Origin: Sesamum alatum
Taxonomy: Eukaryota; Streptophyta; Magnoliopsida; Lamiales; Pedaliaceae
Reading direction: 5' to 3'
Assembly (NCBI GenBank): GCA_034509735.1
Contig: JACGWO010000005.1
Span: 22,004,383-22,068,382, forward strand
Length of the DNA: 64,000 bases
Of the stretch, positions 57,340-64,000 are shown one piece after another. The number at the start of each line of letters is the position of its first letter. Position 1 is the stretch's first letter. Made by a program: the position numbers and the translations under genes. Under the pieces are notes generated by a model. It was not told the origin of the DNA and ran no database searches. It saw only the letters and a list, made by a program, of their open reading frames with translations.

Positions 57340-59566
57340 TGAAGGACAAGCGGATCCGCCCGGGAGCGCGAGCGGAAGCGAGAAAAGCGAGAAATTGCGT
57401 AAATTTAAATCAAATTCAAAATATGCGAATCCCAAGGGGTGTACCCTTGGGTGCTCAACCGGGCGTTCGATGTAGGATGTGTAAATATTAAAACATATAT
57501 TTAAACACATAGGGCATAGATATAAAAATGAAATCAATCAAAGCGTAATAAACCGTTACCTTTGATTGTTTAGGATATGCTCCCGGCTACTAGCGTTGTT
57601 CCTTCTCCGGAATGCTCACGAAATCCAAACGTATGGATTATCCAAAGGTGATCCACACCACACCGGAAGAAACACACATTTTTCTTGCTAGAAAAAAACG
57701 GGTTTAGGAAGGAATCGGTTTAAGAGAAGAACACTATGAATTAGTGTTTTCTTAAACTTACTTTGTTCTTCTTCTTGATTCAAAATCAAGTGAAGAACAC
57801 AAGTGTAAGAGTGGGAGGGAGCACGAAATTTTGAGAGAGAGGAGAGGATTTTTGTCTTCTCTTTTTCCTAGAAAAAGATGAATAATGAATCACTTATGCT
57901 AGGTGTTGTATATTCTAATATATATACATAATTAATGTGATTATTGGAATGTGTCTAGGTTCATCCAAGGATGTCTAGATTCATTCCAATCAATCACCAT
58001 CAATTCTTCAATCAAGCCTACCAAAATTTATGGTATGATCAAATCATACCAAAAGGGAAGAGCTTGATTGGAGTTGATTTGTCTCTTTCCAAAAGAGACA
58101 AGTCAACATACCACCTAGCATGCAACATGGCTGATTTTGCTTCCTCCAAGGGAGCATGTCGGCTATGTTTAATTAAGGGAAGAAGTCCAACTTCTTCCTA
58201 TTCCAAATTAGGAATTATTTCTCCTCTCGGGTATAATTTAACGGACTGGGTTTTATCGTAATCCAATTACGACGAACCCAATATTAAATCCAATTTAATG
58301 TCCACTTAAATTATTTCCGTTGATCTTTTAATCTAATTAAAAGATCCGACGTCTCAACATCTCAACTTTCCATATTTAATCGAAAATCCAATTTACCGAT
58401 TAAATGAAAGCCCGATACAATATCGGCCCGTCCATCCAATGGACTTTCCCTTAAGTAATTCAATTACTTATTTTATCCTTCGAGATTGACTCCAAGTCGA
58501 TCTCTCAACCTCCCGGTGATTTGTGTGTGACCCTTTAGGTTCACCCTCAGCTAGACTTGGGCCCGTGTCCCACAAGGGCCCGTTACCATGGGTGGCCGTC
58601 TAGCAACGGTCCATGGCACTAGAGATTAGGTGAATTGGCGTGAACATTTAGGAGCCGATTCCGTACGGGTACGATCCTTTCATCTACCATCTCCCGGCCT
58701 TAGTCTAGGGTATGGAATTAGGCGTCGGTTCCCATCCTTGACTAGGCATCTATGCTTAATACTCGAGACCACGTATGCTTCATTGTGTCGACACAGGAAA
58801 CCATTCCCTGTTCGACCAACCACTGTGGCCACAGCTTCAAACAGCATGAACGTGTCTCCGAGTCCATAGGAGATACCTCTGTCACATACTGACAGGGGAC
58901 GGATCCTCTTCTTGGAATCCACCGTCCTCGCTACACATTCTGACTGTACTAGACAAGGCTTATGATAATCATCTTACAGAATGATTACCTCTCGCCAGAT
59001 CCAAGATACAGCCGTCCTGTGCATGCGACTGCCATGATCCCTCAAGTCTGAGGATTACTCCCGTACTATCGGAACCGGGGAAAACCAATCATACCGACCA
59101 AGCCTCCAAGGCTTCCATATGATGATCCCCGCGAGTCAGTCCAGTCGGCTCGACCCCAGTCGACCAACCCATCAAGATCGTGTAGGCGTCCCACGCCTGT
59201 CGCCGATGAAACACGGCACTCATCCAATGAACACGACTCTTGACGCAAGTCTCAATAGGACTCTCGATGCCCTGTCTCGAGGTCCTCGACTTGGAACGTT
59301 TCAGACCCAACTCTTAATCAGTTGGTTTCATGACCACCATCCAATGCGTGGCCCAACTGCACGAGTTGTTATCCATGGTCTGTGGGCTTTGTTGCGATAT
59401 AAGTTAAACACCATTTTAACAAATGTAAGATGAGCGCAACAAAGAAGGTACCATTGGTGACGAATACTCATCTTATTCATCACATAATAATATTACATTT
59501 ACATCAAGTTGTCGGATAGGTTACAAATTGCCAAACCTATTGGCTTTCTGGTGACCTATTCCAACA
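57340..59566 (-). mobile_element. Solo type-A LTR inserted in LINE ORF1
   Basis: 2227 bp from TGAAGGACAAGCGG to CTATTCCAACA on the plus strand, flanked by GGGAC at 57335-57339 and 59567-59571. The LINE ORF1 continues across it. No internal domain is present. This is the best reference copy of the type-A LTR. A TATA-like sequence lies near 57915-57930 on the minus strand and a U3 palindromic domain at 58540-58634. Confidence 0.95.
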
Positions 59567-59571
59567 GGGAC

Positions 59572-60320
59572 AACACAAAAAAAGAAACCCGATGGCCTTG
59601 GTGAGCGGCCGATGGAACAGATGGAGCTAATTCAATACCAGCGGCTTTACTTACCTTTGCAAAAGGGCAGCCATGGGAGACGACGGGACACCAAAACCAT
59701 CAGCCATTAGAGGTGGCGGCGCACCCCTAGGAGAAGAAGAGGCGCGACCAGCGATTGGAGAAGGTGAAGGATCACCCACAAATGAGCAAGGTGGTAGCGT
59801 AATTGGTGGTGAAGGCGATGGCGCCCCGGAATGCGAAGAGTCTGTAGCTGAAAATGGCTTATTGATAGCAGCCAAAGAAATGAAGAGTCAAGTGGCGGAA
59901 CACAAGGTGAAGGGAGACCAAAAGACATTGCCTGCGGTGGAACACAAGGTGTAGAAGACCAAGAGACATTATCGGCGACGGATCTTTGAGGATAACTCGA
60001 CGAACACGGCGGGGAGCATTGGGAAAAGAAGTGAGGACGTGCTGCGATGAGGATCTCCATCGATAGCTTGGGAGGTGAGGTCGAGTATTTCAGCCATGGA
60101 GAGATCAAACCGCGAAAAACTCAAATCGTCAACAATGACCTCTCCCTCTCTGCCAACGGCTGCGTCCCCCACACCGATCCCATCGTTTCCATCAAGGTTC
60201 AAGGTCAAGAGGCCAGGCGATGGCTAGATTTGGAGAAGATGATGGTGTGTTGTGAGGAGAGGTAGTGCGTGTAGTGTGTGAGAGAGGGAGGAGAGAATTG
60301 TGTTTCTTTTTCTTAGCCAT
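59572..60320 (-). pseudogene. LINE ORF1, N-terminal part
   Basis: The probable start at 60320 reads MAKKKKHNSLLPLSHTTRTT. A stop near 60205 is followed by the frame 59969-60208 (MAEILDLTSQAIDGDP) and others at 59651-59875 and 59707-60108. The content is a basic start and a Ser/Pro-rich linker, as usual for this part of ORF1. Several frameshifts are present. Confidence 0.6.
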
Positions 60321-60349
60321 TCTGATTAGGAGGTCCAAATGTTAAAGTT

Positions 60350-61409
60350 GATCATTTTATTTCCAAGACAAAAAACACCATTGTTAAAGAAAAAAAAAGA
60401 ATATTTTAATTTATCTTCCTCAATTTTTAAAGAACATGTAAAGTACCCCCTTAGTCTATAAGTTGCATCATACGTCTTAAGATCTTTAAGCCTAGCTTTA
60501 CACAAGTCTTGGAGAAAGAACTTGCAAAAAAATAGTTTAGAATTCCGACGCTCAAGTTAGTGATCTATGATAGAAATAAGAATTAAATTGAAAAAAAATA
60601 TATTATAAAGTGATAATTCAGTGCTAGGGTGCTTAGAATAATAGAGTTTGGGTGCATGAGAGTGTTAAAAAATGTTAGCTCTTGGCCAAACGGAGATGGC
60701 TCTTTTGTTAGCTCTTGGCCCACCGATCGGGAGAGTTTGGTCCCCTTGGTGCTTGGAGAAAAAGGTTGCTAGATGAGCTCCAATCTGGGACTCTTTGACT
60801 ATTAGGGACTTATCCTTCAAGTTGAGAGGGCTATTTTTCGGGATAAGCTTCCTGGATTCCTAGGGGGCGGTTAACATTTGTCAAACATCTTGCCTAGATC
60901 CTTGGGTGTCCCCCATGGTAAGGTGGTTGTCATTCTTTCGAGCTGTCCGACTGGAGCTTAGCCAGGTATGAGCGAGAACTCCTAGGTGTCCATGTAGTTG
61001 CCACGCCAGCAGCCTTCTTGGGCACTCCGCAGGCTTTCCTGGGCCTCCTTGGGTTCTCTTAACTGACCCCTCTGAGGGATTTGGGGTCGGGATCATTTTC
61101 TCCTTGGATCACGTGTAGTCTTGGATTCTCCTTGGGCTTCTTCCAGGTTGGGCTCCTTCCCATTTTAGGGCATCATTCAGTTCGTCCCACTCTAATGAGG
61201 TGGGGACTCATCACCATCTTATTAGAGTAGAAGATATCCTTTCAGGACGATTGAATCTTTACTTGGCTTAAACGTCCCCGTGTTAGAGGGGGTGGTTCCC
61301 ATGGAAGGTATCACCCAACCCAACTCGTATAGATGAGGTGGACCCCCTATTAGGAATGAGTGTGAATTTGAAAAAGTTTTGGCAACTAGGCTAATTGTGG
61401 GCTACAACT
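60350..61409. other. Unassigned intergenic region
   Basis: No gene is recognised. The first 300 bp are AT-rich. 60870-61350 is more balanced in composition, with CCTTGGG words and no long frame, and could be an LTR fragment of an unrecognised element. I could not match it within the window. Confidence 0.4.
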
Positions 61410-62887
61410 TGAAGGACAAGCGTATCCACCCAGGAGCACGAGCGGAAGCGAGAAGCATGGAAAATACGTAAGTTTAAATCAAATAAATAAACGTAATCCC
61501 AAGGGGTGTACCCTTGGGTGCTCAACCGGGCGTTCGATGTAGGATGTATTAATATTGAAGCATATATTATACATGGGGCATAGATGAAATGTTAATCTAC
61601 AAAAGCGTAATTAACCATTACCTTTGTAGATTTCACGTGTGCGCGGCTACTTGCGTTGTTCCTTCTCCGGAATGTTCACAAAGTCCAAACGTATGGACTC
61701 TCCAAAGGTGATCCACACCACACCGGAAGAAACTCACGTTCTCCTTGCTAGATGAAAACGGATTTATGAAGGAATCGGTTTAAGAGAATAAACACAATGA
61801 ATTAGTGTTCTCTTAAACCTATTTTGTTCTTCCTTTTTGATTCAAGATCAAATTAAGAACACAAGTGGGAGAGGGAGAGAGGGCCGAGAGTGAGAGAGAG
61901 GAGAGAGGCCGATTTTTGCTTCTTCTTTTCCTAGAAAAGATGAATAATGATTCTCTTGCATAAGGTGTTAGTATATACTCATATATATACATAATTAATG
62001 TGATTATTGGAATGTGTCTAGGTTCATCCAAGGATGTCTAGATACATCCTAATCAATCACCATTAATTCTTCAATCAAGCTTACCAACTTTTAAGGTATG
62101 ATCAAATCATACCAAAAAGGAAGGGCTTGATTGGAGTTGATTTGTCTCTTTCCAAAAGAGATAAGTTAACCACCACCTAGCATGAAACATGGCTGAATTT
62201 TGCTTCCTCCAAGGGAGCATTTTCGGCCATGCTCAATATGGGAAGAAGTCCAACTTCTTCTTATTCCAAAATAGAAATTAATTCTCCTCTCGGGTCAAAA
62301 TTTAACGGATCGGGTTTTACCGTATCCAATTACGATGAAACTAAAATTAAATCCAGTTTAATATCCACTTAAATAATTCTCGTTGATCTTTCCATCCAAT
62401 CAAAGATCCAACGTCTCGACTTTCTATATTTAATCGATAAATCCCATTTACCGATTAAACGAGGGCCCGATACAATATCGGTCCGTCCATCCAATGGACT
62501 ATCCCTTAAGTAATTCAATTACTTAATTTATCCTTCAAGATTGACTCCAAGTCAATTTCTCAACCTTCTCGGTGATTTGTGTGTGACCCTTTAGGTTCAC
62601 CCTCAGCTAGACTTGGGCTCGTGTCCCACAAGGGCCCGTTACCATGGGTATCCATCTAGCAACGGTCCATGGAACTAGAGACTAAGTGAATGTTGGCGTG
62701 AACATTTAGGCTTTGTTGCGATATAAGTAAAACACCATTTTAACATATGTAATATGAGCGCAACAAAGTATGTACCATTGGTGACGACTACTCATTTTAT
62801 TCATCGCATAATATTACATTACATCAAGTTGTCAAATAGGTTACAAAACGCCAAACCTGTTGGCTTTTTTGGTCACCTATTCTAACA
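61410..62887 (-). repeat. Type-A LTR with internal deletion (3' LTR of right-hand element)
   Basis: 1478 bp from TGAAGGACAAGCGTATCC to TATTCTAACA. About 740 bp are missing at 62709, where AACATTTAGG joins CTTTGTTGCG. The left flank CAACT (61405-61409) would be the target duplication, whose partner lies outside the window. Confidence 0.87.
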
Positions 62888-62899
62888 ATCTCCCACTTG
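62888..62899 (-). other. Polypurine tract of right-hand element
   Basis: CAAGTGGGAGAT on the minus strand next to the LTR. Confidence 0.8.
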
Positions 62900-64000
62900 A
62901 CCTAAAGCTAATCACCCATTGACCTCAAACCTCTTATCCAGATGGTGATTATGGATAACTTGCGATACGGGCTTAGCAAGTGGATCTGCAATGTTTTCTG
63001 CGAAGCTGACTCGGTCCAACCGAACGTCACTCCTGCTAATCATCTCTCTGAGTAGATGGTAGCGTCTAAGAATATGCTTGGATCGTGATGAGATCTCCGT
63101 TCCTTTGCTAGTGCTATCGCCTCGTTGTTATCGTAGAAGATAACTACAGGCTTAGCAATGCTAGGCACTATATCCAACCCTTGGATGTAACTCATCAACT
63201 AAACCGTCTCCTGAACAACTTCCAAAGATGCCATGTATTCAGATTTTATGGTGAAGTCCGCCGTGGTAGCCTGCTTGGAACCCTTCCAAGTAACCACACC
63301 ACCATTTACTCTGAACACAAAACCAGACTGAGACTTGACATCATCGTCATCCGACTGGAAGCTAGCGTCGCTATAGCCTTCCAGTATCAATTCTCCACCA
63401 CCGTAGATCAAGAACATGTCCTTAGTCCTTTTCAGGTACTTCAGGATAGTCTTGACTGCACTCCAGTGTGCCTCCCCGGCACACAACTGATATCGACTGG
63501 TCACGCTCAAAGCGAAAGCCACATCAGGTCTAGTGCATTGAACAACATACTGTATGCTGCATATGGCTGAAGCATAGGAGATGTCCAACATCCGTTTAAG
63601 CTCCTCATCAGTCTTAGGAGACTGCTTCTTGGATAACTTAATTCCATGCTTCATAGGAAGGAATCCTTGTTTTGAGTTCTCCATCTTGAATTTCTTCAAG
63701 ACTTTCTCAATATACGAGGATTGGGCCATTCCTAACATCCTTCTAGATCTATCCCTGTAGATCTTGATGCCAAGGATGTAGGATGCCTCACCCATATCCT
63801 TCATAGAGAATTGCGTTGACAACCAAGCTTTAGTGGTACCCAATATCTTAGCATCATTCCAAATGATCAAGATGTCATCTACGTAAAGCACTAGAAACGC
63901 AACTGAGCTCCCACTGATCTTCTTGTATACACAAGGATCGGACTCGTTCTTGATGAAATCATATCCCCGTATGACTTCATCAAAACGTATGTTCCAGCTT
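62900..64000 (-). pseudogene. Reverse transcriptase end and RNase H of right-hand copia element (runs off window)
   Basis: The frame at 63199-63891 (230 codons) starts at MLYVDDILIIWND, with the YVDD box. It continues through SSYIEKVLKKFKMENSKQGF to the RNase H start (GYSDASFQSDDDDVKSQSGF). It stops at QETV, where the W codon of the usual EAVWM stretch has changed. The RNase H end (62935-63190) is recognisable in broken frames. The sequence is of type A, as in X. Pol continues beyond 64000. Confidence 0.87.

Larger units (their letters stand above)
56041..60349 (-). mobile_element. LINE remnant with ORF1 only, split by a solo LTR
   Basis: Minus-strand non-LTR element. It starts just before the ORF1 ATG at 60320 and ends in a short A run (56041-56049 as T on the plus strand) after a typical ATTAATGCAATTTACC tail. 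The word GATCATTTT occurs at both edges (56036 and 60350) as a possible target duplication. ORF2, with endonuclease and reverse transcriptase, is absent. Confidence 0.75.
61410..64000 (-). mobile_element. Copia element at right edge (type-A LTR)
   Basis: Minus-strand copia element of the same family as X, with its 3' LTR, polypurine tract and the last part of pol visible. The rest lies outside the window. Confidence 0.88.

Overview
This window looks like nuclear DNA of a flowering plant, probably a eudicot. It contains stacked Ty1/copia, Ty3/gypsy and LINE retrotransposons, plant-type miniature inverted-repeat elements, and one spliced gene for a plant reticulon-like (RTNLB) protein. I see no bacterial operon, CRISPR array, rRNA or tRNA gene. 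The species cannot be named from the sequence.

Layout. 1-8006: copia element E1 on the minus strand, cut by the window edge, with its 5' LTR at 6014-8006. 8020-40432: an older copia element X (LTR type A, about 2.2 kb) on the minus strand. Its left LTR is rearranged and two type-B copia elements (LTRs about 2.0 kb) sit inside it. These are Y (10863-22834, target duplication ACTGC/ATTGC) and Z (26904-37868, target duplication CAGCG). Y itself holds an opposite-strand solo LTR (13682-15636, target duplication CGAGT). X landed in the 5' LTR of a plus-strand, deleted Ty3/gypsy element of Tat-like character (40433-44996). The order of insertion is therefore gypsy, then X, then Y and Z, then the solo LTR in Y. 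46311-54561: the only host gene found, a five-exon reticulon-like gene on the plus strand whose introns are full of small inverted-repeat elements. 55365-55999: a Mutator-type MITE with a perfect 9-bp target duplication. 56041-60349: a minus-strand LINE remnant with ORF1 only, split by a solo type-A LTR (57340-59566, target duplication GGGAC). 61410-64000: another type-A copia element that runs off the right edge.

All copia polyproteins are broken by frameshifts, stops or deletions: E1 has a substitution in the protease catalytic motif, and X has lost the protease region altogether. None looks autonomous. The reticulon gene keeps an open frame with canonical splice sites, and would encode a 218-residue, ER-membrane-shaping protein.

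The least explained signals are structural. One is an array of short hairpins in the gypsy element's 3' non-coding part (about 43035-44280), whose stem sequences partly co-vary. Another is a nested palindromic domain in the U3 part of the copia LTRs that keeps its pairing while the inner stem sequence differs between LTR types A and B. A third is a tandem chimeric duplication joining Z's leader to a second copy of X's leader and LTR. No wholly new biological system could be demonstrated from sequence alone.
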